NCBI RefSeq assembly: GCF_029931775.1 | Contig: NC_079325.1 | Coordinates: 53,056,286 to 53,120,285, forward strand | DNA length: 64,000 bases | From: Euleptes europaea | Taxonomy: Eukaryota > Chordata > Lepidosauria > Squamata > Sphaerodactylidae | Reading direction: 5' to 3' | In this document: positions 43,356 to 53,469 of the stretch, piece by piece | Layout: each line of letters begins with the position of its first letter | How positions within the stretch are numbered: the stretch's first letter is position 1 | Made by a program: the position numbers and the translations under genes | Notes under the pieces: model-generated | The model's input: the letters and a program-made list of their open reading frames with translations, nothing else | What the model was told of the DNA's origin: nothing | The model's database searches: none

Positions 43356-45725
43356 TGTCTTCTAGCGCTGAATTGCAGCTGTCGCCTGTGACCCAAGACA
43401 AGCTTGTAGAGGAAAGCAATTTTGAGTTGAAAGCAATTTTGAGTTGAGAGCAAAAAAACAAACTAGCAAACCAAAAAAAATTGGAGATGGGACTGAAATG
43501 AGCTAACTGGAACGCCCAGCATAGAGATAGAGTAAAGGTTTTTTGAGAAGCCAAGAAACACTAGAAGCATGGGCCATGTTTCATAGGAAGTGCTAGAGGT
43601 ACACAATAGACGTGTAACTTGGCAAGAAATTCTGCTCTTAAATGGGTGCGGACAGCACCTGTGATTGTACGGACTACAGCAACAGCTGTTTTTGTTCTAC
43701 TTTTGAGATTTGACTTCCAGTTACGTTTCTGACTTGCCCTGAATGTGTTCCTGGCTATTTTGAAACACTACAATGGCACAGATCTTTGCTGGAAAAGATC
43801 GAGGAAATGGGCACTTGGCAAAAGAACCACCTTGGATGATGGAAAAGAAAGGATACCTGTAAAAGAAATGCACTTCCAGCTCTTCACAGACAGTGGATCT
43901 GGAACCTCCCCTACCCCCCATAGATTACAAAGTAGTTTAACTTCTTTTTCTGGGATGTGTTCTGTTTTTAAGGCTTTTGTTATCTGTAGGCAGACCCAGA
44001 TAGAGTAATATAAGCCAGCAACAAACAGTTATGAAATCTCTTTGAAAATGGATTAAATTCCTGGAAATGTTCCTCCCGACTAGAGCAACAGCATTGTAGA
44101 ATGAGTGAAAACCAAGTACCTCCTACACTCCTGAAGTTCTGCCCAGCCAAGACATGCCTTGTGGGTTGCAAAATCCCTACCCAGAAGGCACTTCCTTGTC
44201 AGAACGAGCGTTTGCATTTCTTAGGGGTTAGGGAGATCTCTGGCCTTGACTGGCAACCACTGTAAGGCAAGGGAAACACAGCTCCAGGGGAGGGGGAGAC
44301 ATTACCCCTTTAAAGAGCTGCTGCCCAGTCTATAGCTGATCCGGGCCATCTCTGGATCGGACTGGCAGTGAGGTGATTGGTTGGTAAAGCTGCTCCTTGT
44401 CCCGTGGGAAAGGCCAGGGGGATGTGTGCAGTTTGCAGAACTGCCCTTATAAGGGCCTGAAGGAGCTCCCCGCCTGTTTCAGAGGGAAGCTAGCATGCGC
44501 AGGAAGAACCAGGTGTCTACAAACCCCCTTCCCCCTGCTATTTGAGGCCACATGGTGGCATCCCTGAACTGATGCACCTGGGGGGTGATGCCAGGATACC
44601 CCCACTCCAGCATACATGAAGACTGTAACCCGCTAGAATGGTACAAATATAAATTTCTGCATAGGCATGATTATCACACATTATGGTCTATACACATGCA
44701 AGATGGAAGTTCGGTCAAATGTAAAGTACCCCTGTCTATTAGGATAGCATGTGTATTTTGTGATTTTAAAATGTTTTAACGGTTATGGCTTAATGAGCAA
44801 GAAATCCTTGAAATTCCAGTGTTGCGGGAGAAGCTTCTTCTGAGTTTCTTCTGCTACTGAATTCTCAGCTTACTGAAAGAATTACAGGTAACTCAGTGGT
44901 TTGGGGAGTGGAGGAGAAGATGTGCAACAGCCCAGTTATAAGTTTGTAGAATAGATGTTCCTTCCAACTTTGGCTTTGTTGGTTTCTGTGGGACTCAGTC
45001 ATCTTTAATGTGAGTCGCAGAATTAGGCTGCCATGTTTATGTTTGGAAGTAAGTACACCTGACCACAGTGGAGTTTAATTTTAAATAAATGTAGATAGGA
45101 TTGTGCTGTGGATGAAACCATGGATGTCAATGGGACTACTCTGAAAAGTTTTTCTTTGCAGTTTTGTAGCTCTCTGTGCTCCAGAGCTGACTAGTGCTCA
45201 AAGTTGGGTTGGTTTGCTAGCCAAATACAACGGAAGGTAATGGGATTACTTCATTGTATATGACCAGATGACTGCAGCTGAAATTGAATCTGCATTTGCT
45301 CTTCAGCTGGCTTAAAGCAAAATTCAATGAATTTTATATCCTCCCCCAACCCTCTTCTTTTTCAAAGCACTCCTACTCCTATCATAACTACTGGGAAACA
45401 AGTTCTGCTGAAATCAAAGACTTGTTTCCATTCTAATATGCTGGGTGGTGGAATGCTGGTTTGGAACGTCCCTTCTTGTGATAAGTTCTCTTATGCTACC
45501 AACAATTTGGGGAAGTTGCCAGTTGATGTACCGTATATGTTGCCAGTTCCTCATGCAGAATTATGTGCTCTCCAGGAAAGAAAAATGCCCTCATCCGTTT
45601 TGTTCTTGTTCCATGAACTACTTGCAGTGTAGTGGGCTGATTGTGCAAAGATATCAGGAATCCAGCCCACTATGGATTTTTCTCTAGACTTGAAATAAAT
45701 ATTTGCAATAAAATAAATTTGTTGC
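43356..45725 (+). other. PTGES2: PTGES2 3' UTR and flank (approximate)
   Basis: This is non-coding sequence after the PTGES2 stop. AATAAA motifs occur near 45083 and as a cluster at 45694-45717 (AAATAAATATTTGCAATAAA). The cluster is the strongest candidate polyadenylation site, but a shorter UTR is possible. The segment 43.36-45.7 kb has few recognisable repeats compared with the rest of the window, which would suit a transcribed 3' UTR. Confidence 0.35.
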
Positions 45726-45819
45726 TGTTTGGCAGAATCTTGTTCTCATCTCTTTTGTATGCATCATGTCAGCAGTGAACTTTCTCTTGGGTGTAATGGT
45801 AGTAATAGAATACTTGAAC

Positions 45820-46120
45820 ACACGAAGCTGCCTTATTCTGAGTCAGACCTTCTCCGACAGGCAGTGGCTGTCTAGTTTTTGCATGCTATGATCTGTGTGG
45901 TGGTTTGGAGGCAGTTCTGGGTTTCCTTAAATTCCATCTCTGATCTCCTGGACAGCTTGTTTTGATGTACACCCCTTCTCTCATCTTCCTCACAGTGCCA
46001 TGGATGCAGTGCCATGGAAGCTTGCTAGGTAGGCTATTCGCTCCCAGCCTAATCTACCTCACAGGGCTGTCCTGAGCACCTTTGAGGAAGGGTGGGGGGA
46101 AATTACTAAATATACTGGTA
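45820..46120. repeat. SINE remnants
   Basis: CACGAAGCTGCCTTATTCTGAGTCAGACC is a reversed SINE end. GCCTAATCTACCTCACAGGG at 46048 is a short-SINE body fragment. Both are diverged. Confidence 0.5.
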
Positions 46121-46185
46121 GAGTATGCTATCGAGTGTAAAGGGCACTAAGATCATGCATTCATAGTCATAGGATAAGAGGACAA

Positions 46186-47262
46186 GTGCTCTTCCGGATT
46201 GAGAGCTGGCTGAAAAACAGGAAGCAGAGAGTTGGAATCAATGGTCAGTTCTCCCAATGGAGGGATGTGAACAATGGGGTCCCTCAGGGATCTGTGTTGG
46301 GACCGGTGCTTTTCAACTTGTTCGTCAGTGACCTGGAGTTGGGGGTGAACAGTGAGGTGGCCAAGTTTGCAGATGACACCAAATTATTTAGGGTGGTTAA
46401 AACAAAAACCGACTGTGAAGAGCTCCAAAAAGATCTCTTCAAACTGAAAGAATGGGCATTAAAATGGCAAATGAGATTCGATGTATGTGAAAAGTGATGC
46501 ATATTGGGGCAAAGAAATCCCAACTTCACATATACGCTGATGGGATTTGTGCTGCCAGCGACAAACCAAGAAAGGAATCTTGGGGTGGTAATGGATTGCT
46601 TGATGAAGATGTCAACCCAGTGTGCAGCTGCTGTGAAAAAGGCCAATTCCATGGTGGCCATAATTAGACAAGGAATAGAGAATTCAATTGCTGCTATCAT
46701 ACTTCCATTGTACAAATCTATGGTGAGTCCACACTTGGATTACTGTGTACAGTTCTGGTCACCAAAGGATATTGCAGAGATTGAGAAAGTGCAGAAAAGA
46801 GCAATCAAAATGATCAGGAGGCTGGAGCAACAGCCCTGTGAGGAGAGGTTAAAATGCTTAGGGCGGTTTAGGGTCATCTGCTGAAGCTGGAGGGTGAGAT
46901 TCAAAACCAAAGGAAGTGTTTTTTCACACAACACATAGTTAAATTGTGGAACTCCCTGCCCCAGGATGTGGTGATGGCTGCCAACTTGGAAGGCTTTAAG
47001 AGGGGAGAGGACATGTTCATGGAGGATAGCGCTATCCCTGGCTACTAGTCAGAATGAATACTAGTCATGATGCATACCGATTCTCTCCAGGATCAGAGAA
47101 GCATGCCCATTATATTAGGTGCTGTGGAACACAGGCAGGATAATGCTGCTGCAGTCATCTTGCTTGTGGGCTTAGAACCACCTGGTTGGCCACTGTATGA
47201 ACAGACTGCTGGACTTGATGGGCCTTGGTCTGATCTAGCATGGCTTTTCTTATGTTCTTATT
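46186..47262 (+). mobile_element. CR1 LINE: reverse-transcriptase end plus 3' UTR
   Basis: Codons from 46186 give NNGVPQGSVLGPVLFNLFVS, EVAKFADDTKLF, then in the same frame NLGVVMDCLMKMSTQCAAAV, MVSPHLDYCVQFWSP and KVQKRAIKMIRRLEQ. These are CR1 reverse-transcriptase motifs including the F-ADD catalytic site. One in-frame TGA (46495-46497) interrupts an otherwise open frame to 46884. The 3' UTR with CTGCTGAAGCTGGAGGGTGA follows and ends at TTCTTATGTTCTTA. It is 5'-truncated. Confidence 0.92.
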
Positions 47263-47390
47263 TGCATTTATTTATACGCTGGTTTTCTCTCTCCAATGGG
47301 GATTGAAAGTGCTTAGCATATCTTCTTCCTCATCCATTCTCTTATGACCACCCCTCCTCTGAAGTATGTTAGGCTAAGACAATGAGATAG

Positions 47391-47592
47391 GGATGCCAAC
47401 TGCCAGGTACTAGCTGGAGATCTCCTGCTATTACAACTTCTCTCCAGCCGATAAAGATCAGTTCACCTGGAGAAAATGGCTGCTTTGGCCATTGGACTCT
47501 ATGGCACTGAAGTCCCTCTCCTCCCCACCCTCCTCAGGCTCCGTCCCAAAAACCTCCCACCGGTGGCAAAGAGGGACCTGGCAACCCTACAA
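47391..47592 (+). mobile_element. GGGTTGCCA-type DNA element
   Basis: The ends are AGGGATGCCAACTGCCAGGT and GAGGGACCTGGCAACCCT, with the standard internal blocks. Confidence 0.8.
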
Positions 47593-47702
47593 TGAGACTG
47601 GCCCCAAGTCATCCAGTGAGCTTCTGTGGTAGAACGGGGATTCAGTCCTGGGTCTCCCAGGATCCCAGTCCAACCGTCTGTTATCCTGCACTGGCTGTTA
47701 AA

Positions 47703-47925
47703 ATCAGGAACTTCAGCATAATGGTTAGAGTGTCAGACTAGGATCTGGGAGTCCTGGGTTTGAATCCTTGCTCTGTCACAGAAGTTTGCCGGGTGACCTT
47801 GGGTTTTTCACACACACACTCAGCCTAACCTACCTCACAGGACTGTTGTGAGGATAGAAGTGTGGGGAATGATAGGAGCCCAAATGGGGAGAAAGGTGGG
47901 TGTATAGATGAAGTAAAATAATAGA
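47703..47925 (+). repeat. Short tRNA-derived SINE
   Basis: It has AATGGTTAGAGTGTCAGACT, B box GGTTTGAATCC, CCTAACCTACCTCACAGG and the end GGGGAGAAAGGTGGGTGTAT. Confidence 0.85.
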
Positions 47926-47929
47926 GTTG

Positions 47930-48112
47930 TCGGCTCCGGGTTGGGAAATAACTGGAGATTTGGGGGGTGGAGCCTGAGGAGGGCGGAGTTTGGGGAGGGG
48001 CTTCAATGCCACAGAGTCCAATTGCCAAAGTGGCCATTTTGTCCAGGGGAACTGATCTCCATCCCAATAGTAGGAGTTCTCCAGACACCACCTGGAAGTT
48101 GGCATCCTTATA
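47930..48112 (-). mobile_element. GGGTTGCCA-type DNA element, minus orientation
   Basis: GGAGCCTGAGGAGGGCGGAG and TGTCCAGGGGAACTGATCTC are the reversed internal blocks. Ends are eroded. It lies 160 bases upstream of the ODF2 CpG island. Confidence 0.7.
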
Positions 48113-48269
48113 AAATAAAACCTTTTTTCCACCTCCCTCCCTTTTGAACATCCAGTCTGATGAGGCGTTCTGGAAGGCTCTAAACTGTGTTGTGTTACGT
48201 TACTGCGTCAACAATAATAATAATATAAATATTAATATACTAAAACCTCTGTCGCCTGCTAAAGAACGA

Positions 48270-48720
48270 AGCTGCTTTTGGCGCCCTGCGTCCCTGCAGT
48301 TTCCATAGCAACCAGCACACGCCTTGGCTGGGGGGGGCGGGGCATTTATGACGCCGCTCCCACCCTGCTGGGCGAGGCTAAAGGGCGGGGCGCAGGGAGG
48401 GAGGACCGGGGAAGCGGCGCACGCGCAGAAGGGGAGTCGGGGCTCGTGGGGGCGGAGCCGGGGGTTTGAATTGTCCAATGGGGGAGCGGCGGGCCGCGTC
48501 CTGGAGGCGGAGCCGGAAGTCGAGCTGCGGCGCTTTGGGCTGCAGCTGTCCGTCAGGCGGGTCGTGCTGCTGCGGCTGCTCTTGGCCTCGGCCGCCGGGT
48601 CCCCGGTCTCTGGGTCTCCATGGCAGCCGCAGCCATTGCAGCTACCGGCGTCTCATCAACAATTTCGAGGAGGTCCTGAGGCGGCGGCTGCGGGGTCGCT
48701 TCAGCTCTGCATGGTGAGAG
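48270..48720 (+). promoter_or_regulatory. ODF2: ODF2 CpG-island promoter and non-coding first exon
   Basis: A CpG-dense GC-rich island lies 3.3 kb upstream of the first recognised ODF2 coding exon and 4.9 kb after PTGES2. It has GGGGCGGGGC boxes (about 48332 and 48385), a CCAAT box at 48475-48479 and no TATA box. A canonical donor GTGAGAG starts at 48714. I infer the first, largely non-coding exon of ODF2 ends at 48713. It carries a small upstream reading frame (listed separately), and its last three bases are ATG. Confidence 0.65.
48620..48679 (+). other. Upstream ORF in ODF2 first exon (19 aa)
   Basis: ATG at 48620 in a good context (CTCCATGG) opens 19 codons (MAAAAIAATGVSSTISRRS) and closes at TGA 48677-48679, inside the predicted first exon. 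If this exon is the 5' leader of ODF2, this is an upstream ORF that would lower main-frame translation. That is inference; no family resemblance is claimed for the peptide. Confidence 0.4.
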
Positions 48721-49221
48721 GTGATGGCCATTCTGTCACTAGCGGAATGGAGCCGCCATGCTCGGAGGCACTCTACCTCTGTCTCAGTACCAGCGAGGGA
48801 GTGTAGTGCCTACTGTCTGGGATTGACCGGGAGGTCTGGGTTCAGAATCCCTGCTTTCATTTCTGGGCTGCCTATCTCGTTGAGATTGAAGGCACATCAC
48901 AGAGTTGTAAAAGGCAATGCAAAAAATAGTATAAGATGTACAGTGATCAGTGCAATAAGATTGGCAAATGAAAGAACAGTGAAATAGAAACAGTATAGTA
49001 AGGAAATCTTTCTCCTAATCAAACTCACAAATTTGAAGAAAGGAAACGATGTGTCACAATTGCAATGTGTTTGGGAAATATTTCTAGTAAAAGTATGGGA
49101 AATATTTCTAGTAAAAGTAGTGTCAGTGTATATATTACAGTGTGCTAATAAACTTTTTTCTGCAAAAAAAGAAACAGTATAGCAAGTTGCATAAGCCAGA
49201 TTTCACAATTAGAGAATGCTG

Positions 49222-49405
49222 GAATAGTGATGGAGCATCTTTGTTGCATGCAGAAGTTCCCAGGTCCAATCCCCTGCACTTCCAGTTAAAAAGGATCAGA
49301 TAATGAGAAAGACTTCCGCCTGTGACCTTGGAGAACTGCTGCTGGTCGGAGAAGATAGTGACCTGGACAGACCAAGGGTCTTAATATGGTAGCTTCATAT
49401 GTTCA
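49222..49405 (+). repeat. tRNA-derived SINE, old copy
   Basis: It has GCATGCAGAAGTTCCCAGGT, CCAATCCCCTGCACTTCCAG, and the end GTAGCTTCATATGTTC of the 30088 family. Confidence 0.7.
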
Positions 49406-49429
49406 AGTGGTACTTTACTGTGTCCACCA

Positions 49430-50410
49430 GCTCTGTTGAGTCCAGAAGTGGGTCGAAAGTCAGTGCACTTTTAAGAATTGGGTTCGTTGTAGTTAGCACC
49501 CATCTCCAGTCTCCTCGTGTTATTTTGCACCAGTTGAAACTTATAAACCATCTTCAAAGCCAGTCCTATGCAAGGTGTGCTGTAGTAATCTGATCTGGAT
49601 GTGGTTAGAGCATGGATAATTGAAGCCAGATCCAGCCTATATGAGAGAGGCCATAGTTGCCACATTGACAGAACTTGGGCAAAGGTATAAGAAGAAGAGT
49701 TGGTTTTTATATGCCGACTTTCTCTGCCATTTAAGGAAGAATCAATCCAGCTTACAATCATCTTCCCCTCCCCACAACAGACACCCTGTGAGGTAGATGG
49801 GGCTGAGAGAATGTGACTAGCCCAAGGTCACCCAGCTGCCTTCATGTGTAGGAGTGGGGAAACAAATCCAGTTCACCAGATTAGCATCTGCCGTTCATGT
49901 GGAGGAGTGGGGAATCAAACCTGGTTCTCATCCTACACATGAAGCCAGCTGGCTGACCTTGGGCTAGTGACAGCCCCACCTACCTCACAGGGTGTCTGTT
50001 GTGGGGAAGCAAGGCGATTGTAAGCCGGTTTGATTCTTCCTTAAGTGGTAGAGAAAGTCAGCATATAAAAACCAACTTCGTCTAATGTTGGGATGACATC
50101 TCATTCAGAACCTCTGGACAGCCACTGCCAGCAATTTCATGTGGGTTTTAAAAACAGCATAAGGAGCAGGCAGAAACCCTGTGGGATCCCACACAGCACA
50201 ATTTCCAGAAGTCTGAGCAGTTCTTGTACTAGCTGGCTGGGTAGGACCAAAGCTGCTGATTTCCATCTCAGGCAACTGGGTCAGAAAGCCACGGAGACGT
50301 TGTATTCTCACCAAGGTTTCTTGGTGGGATTAGCCTTCTCTGTCCCAGGGAAGGTCATTGGTCAGAGTTCTCCAGGGATTTCAGTTTGCAAGTCAGGCTC
50401 TGCAGACTGA
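49430..50410 (-). mobile_element. Old LINE-like repeat split by SINEs
   Basis: TTTTGCACCAGTTGAAACTT and GTGCTGTAGTAATCTGATCT (49526-49600) resemble a module that also occurs reversed-type at 62860-62990 (TTTTGCACCTGCCAAAGCCA, GTTGCAGTAGTCTGACC). Related sequence seems to continue at 50095 after the SINE pair. The family is not named with confidence. Confidence 0.45.
49688..50085. repeat. Inverted pair of long tRNA SINEs
   Basis: A minus-strand SINE (49688-49930) is followed directly by a plus-strand one (49931-50085). The outer parts, TTTTTATATGCCGACTTTCT at the left and AGAAAGTCAGCATATAAAAA at the right, pair for about 150 bases around a loop of about 90. Confidence 0.85.
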
Positions 50411-50419
50411 GGCTGCTAT

Positions 50420-51410
50420 CTTGAACTATTCTTCATGTTACTTGTATGCTCAGATATTCCTAAATTGTTGCTGCATCTTTGTCTAAACAGTGAGAATACT
50501 TGGCAAATTCTTAAATTGGTAATTAAAAAATATATACTTGCAGGTTGTCCCCGTCCCTCAAGAACGAAGTAATAGTCTCTACTGAAAGAAAATTACCACC
50601 AGCAACTGAAGCACTTCTGTTATCTGTACGTGACTGTGCTACGTAGCGTAAGCATTTCCCTTATACTCTAATTACAGTGCTGACTTTTTAGGTTTTCTGA
50701 CCTCATGCTGAGGGGTAGGTGAGGGATAACATGCCTTGGGGGACTCCACTTGTGGGGGACATGACCAAACAATATCATAGTAGCAAAGTAGGGTGGGAGG
50801 GGTATTTATAATTTGAACTAGGGTAACTGCCTAGAGAGTTAGAATACAAAAGAACTTCAGTTTCATATGAGGGGACTGTATTGCATATGTTCTGTTTGCT
50901 AGATAACACAATCAAATAGAATAGTTTCCTGTTTGAAGTTTCTTGATGAGATGAACCCATGGTATGTAAAATGTCAAGCTGCTAAACCAGAAATACCCCA
51001 AGGAGGGGTTATTTAGAGCCACATTTGTGTTCCAGAGAGTTCTGTGTAGTTCGTGTGATCTGAAATGAGAGTGAGTCGGAGTGTGTTTTGGCTGCCCAAC
51101 TGGCATACTAATATCAACAAAACTCCTTATTCCTGTTATCCCAATATGCCTATGGGAGACAATGTCATACATCATGGTGGATTCTATATAGGGAATTTGG
51201 GATTCTATGTGAAGAATAGCTGCAGGTAGTCCACCTGGGAGCTGGTTATACCCAGTTCAGCTCTCATTTCAGCACAAGCAAGCTTTGTAAAAATGAATAG
51301 TAGAAGTTAAAATGAACTTTCCCAAGGGCATCCATTGACCTAGAATAAGCAGTGTCCATAGGGAAAAATCTGGTAGCGCCATGTCAGTTGCTGTTGCCTA
51401 GAATAGGATG
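50420..51410. other. ODF2 intron 1, no feature identified
   Basis: No exon or repeat that I can name was found between the LINE remnant and the Bov-B tail at 51.4 kb. Confidence 0.4.
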
Positions 51411-51414
51411 TTTT

Positions 51415-51484
51415 GGAGGACAGTGACTCATAGGGTGGCCATGAGTCGGAAGCGACTTGATGGCACTACACACACACACACACA
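51415..51484 (+). repeat. Bov-B/SINE tail fragment with CA repeat
   Basis: GGACAGTGACTCATAGGGTG, GCCATGAGTCGGAAGCGACT and TGATGGCACTACACACACAC form the Bov-B 3' tail alone. Confidence 0.8.
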
Positions 51485-51981
51485 GAATGCCAGGCAGCCA
51501 GTTGATGTTCCTGTTTGCATGACTTCTATGGCCAGCTAGATAAGTGGTACCAAGGGCTGATGTGTTTGGAGGCCTCCAGTTCTGGTGGATCTTTGTAGAT
51601 AGCCTGAAACCCCAGTGTCCATGACTGAGAAAGGTCTGAGCCAGACTTCGAACTTGTGTCTTTTTTGAAGAGCTGGGCAGTGCTCCTGAAAGGAAACTTG
51701 AACAATGACTTCAGAAAGAGCCAATTAAAATGCGCAGAACTGGCACATAGTACCTTATTTCCTGCAGTAAACCATCCTAGGTTGTCTTTTCATGTCTGAA
51801 TTGGTCATTTTGTCTGGCTTGAAAATGTTGTTCATTTCTCTCCCCATCCCATACCCCTCAGAGAGCTGCAGGTCCTTTTTGCTTTGGGCACGAGGAATTG
51901 TTGTTATTTCCGGTCTACTTATTCACAGGTCCTTTTTCCATTGTACTGATTGCCCTTTCCCCCGCTTGTTGGAGAAGAACT

Positions 51982-52092
51982 ATGAAGAGTCGTTCCTCAA
52001 CTCCCCCTTTGCACGTCCATGTGGATGAAAATACCCCTGTCCATGTCCATATTAAAAAGGGTCAGAAAACACCACCACCTGCAAGATCCCAG
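51982..52092 (+). CDS. ODF2: ODF2 first coding exon
   Basis: ODF2 (outer dense fibre protein 2, cenexin) is a coiled-coil scaffold of centriole distal appendages and of sperm-tail dense fibres. ATG at 51982 starts MKSRSSTPPLHVHVDENTPV, then HVHIKKGQKTPPPARSQ, and the exon ends in phase 0 at CAG|GTACGA. The human isoform I recall starts MKDRSSTPPLHVHVDENTPVHVHIKKLPK, almost the same. The 5' end of this exon is uncertain: a CAG near 51928 or an AG near 51974 could be the acceptor. Only the N-terminal part of the gene is in the window. Confidence 0.93.
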
Positions 52093-52229
52093 GTACGAGT
52101 GTGCAGCTGAGTGTTTGTAGGGGCTGTGCCTGGAAAGCCAAAGCCCCCAGAAGCACCAGTGGAAGCTCAAGGCCTGTTCCTGTTGCTTGAAGGGTCAATA
52201 AATAAATAGCATGTTGCAACAATGTTTTG

Positions 52230-52490
52230 CTGCTGCCTGGCATGCTTAGATTATGCTGCTGCCTGTTTGCTTTTTTGCTGCAAATGTAGTAAATATGCTT
52301 AAGATTGTACAGCTGCCTGTTTTGTTTTGGTGTTGTTGTTTTTGCTACAAATATAGTAGGCACGCTTAGACAGATTGAGCTGCTGCCTGTTTATTTTTTG
52401 CTGCAGTTTTAATGGATATGCTTAGATTATAGTTCTGCCTGTTTGCTTTTTTGCCACCTACAGGTTAGCATGCTTAGATATAGACAATGT
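52230..52490. repeat. Degenerate minisatellite
   Basis: TGCTTAGA-like motifs at 52243, 52296, 52363, 52419 and 52471 alternate with GCTGCCTGTTTGCTTTTTTG, giving five units of 52-67 bp. It begins about 140 bases after the ODF2 first coding exon donor. Confidence 0.75.
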
Positions 52491-52689
52491 ACATTGCATT
52501 GTTTCCCTACTTGGTGTTCATGGTATTATATTTTCCTTATCAAATATCATTTAGTAGAACCTTCAAAATCAACAGTGCTCCCCCAGAGTACATATCTCAT
52601 TTACTGCCTCATAAGTAAATCAACAATAAAGTAGGAAGTTCCTGGAAATGTCTATATGAAGTTTACAGATATTTGGAAAACCAGCATGT

Positions 52690-52880
52690 TGTAGAAAGTA
52701 GGTTGGATTCTGGAGATCCAGATTCAAATCCCTCCACTTCCATGAAGCTCACTGGGTGACTGGGCTAGTAGTACACTCTCATCCTAACCTACTGCACAGA
52801 CTGGTTGTGATAACACACTGAAGAAGGAGAGAACCATGCATGAAACCCTGAACTCCTTGGAAAAATAAAAATATGGTAGA
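52690..52880 (+). repeat. Short tRNA-derived SINE, old copy
   Basis: ATCCAGATTCAAATCCCTCC, GAAGCTCACTGGGTGACTGG and CATCCTAACCTACTGCACAG follow the short SINE order with many changes. Confidence 0.65.
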
Positions 52881-53134
52881 TGTGCTCTAAGTCTAACTCA
52901 GTAGAAATCTAGGGGGCCTTGAAACGCATTTCCTGCAGAGTCAGCAAATTGCATGACTTTAAAACATGTAGCCTGCCGGGTTAAGAAGTTATTAGCAGCC
53001 AATTAGAGAGGGTGCAGGAATTGTTCCTAACGTTCCAATTTGCAGTATTCTCTTCCTCTTTCCACAAGCTGATTCTTGTATGAGTGAAGAGTTGTTCATA
53101 GTGTTTAAAAATAACTATGTAAAATGGAGAGGCC

Positions 53135-53455
53135 CTGACCTTGATAGCCCCTGGCTAGCCTGATCTCCTCAGATCTCAGAAGCTAAGCTAAGCAGGCTTA
53201 GTATTTAGATGGGCGATCTCAAAGGAACACCCAAGTTGTGATGCGGAACACAGGCAGAACGCTGCTGCAGTCATCTTGTTTGTGGCTTCCTAGAGGCACC
53301 TGGTTGGTCACTGTGTGAACAGACTGCAGGACTTAATGGGCCTCGGTCTGATCCAGCATGGCTTTTTTATGTTCTTAACCTCTGAACATCTCTTGCCTTG
53401 AAAACCCTACGGGGTTGCCAAAAATCAGCTGTGACTTGACGGCATAAAATAAAAT
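53135..53455 (+). mobile_element. Chimera: 5S SINE head, CR1 tail, 5S SINE tail
   Basis: A 5S-type head (GAGGCCCTGACCTTGATAGC, CAGATCTCAGAAGCTAAGCT) passes at about 53242 into a CR1 3' module (GGAACACAGGCAGAACGCTG...TTTTTTATGTTCTTAA). It then returns to the SINE tail (CCTCTGAACATCTCTTGCCT...GACTTGACGGCATAAAAT). The head-to-CR1 junction GTTGTGATGCGGAACACAGG recurs at 57694-57713. Confidence 0.8.
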
Positions 53456-53469
53456 AATGGAGTGAACAG

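Noticed and set aside
44200-44600. Possible LTR-like promoter block (CTTATAAGGGCC)
   Set aside because: No paired copy, no primer-binding site or polypurine tract, and no associated coding region was seen.
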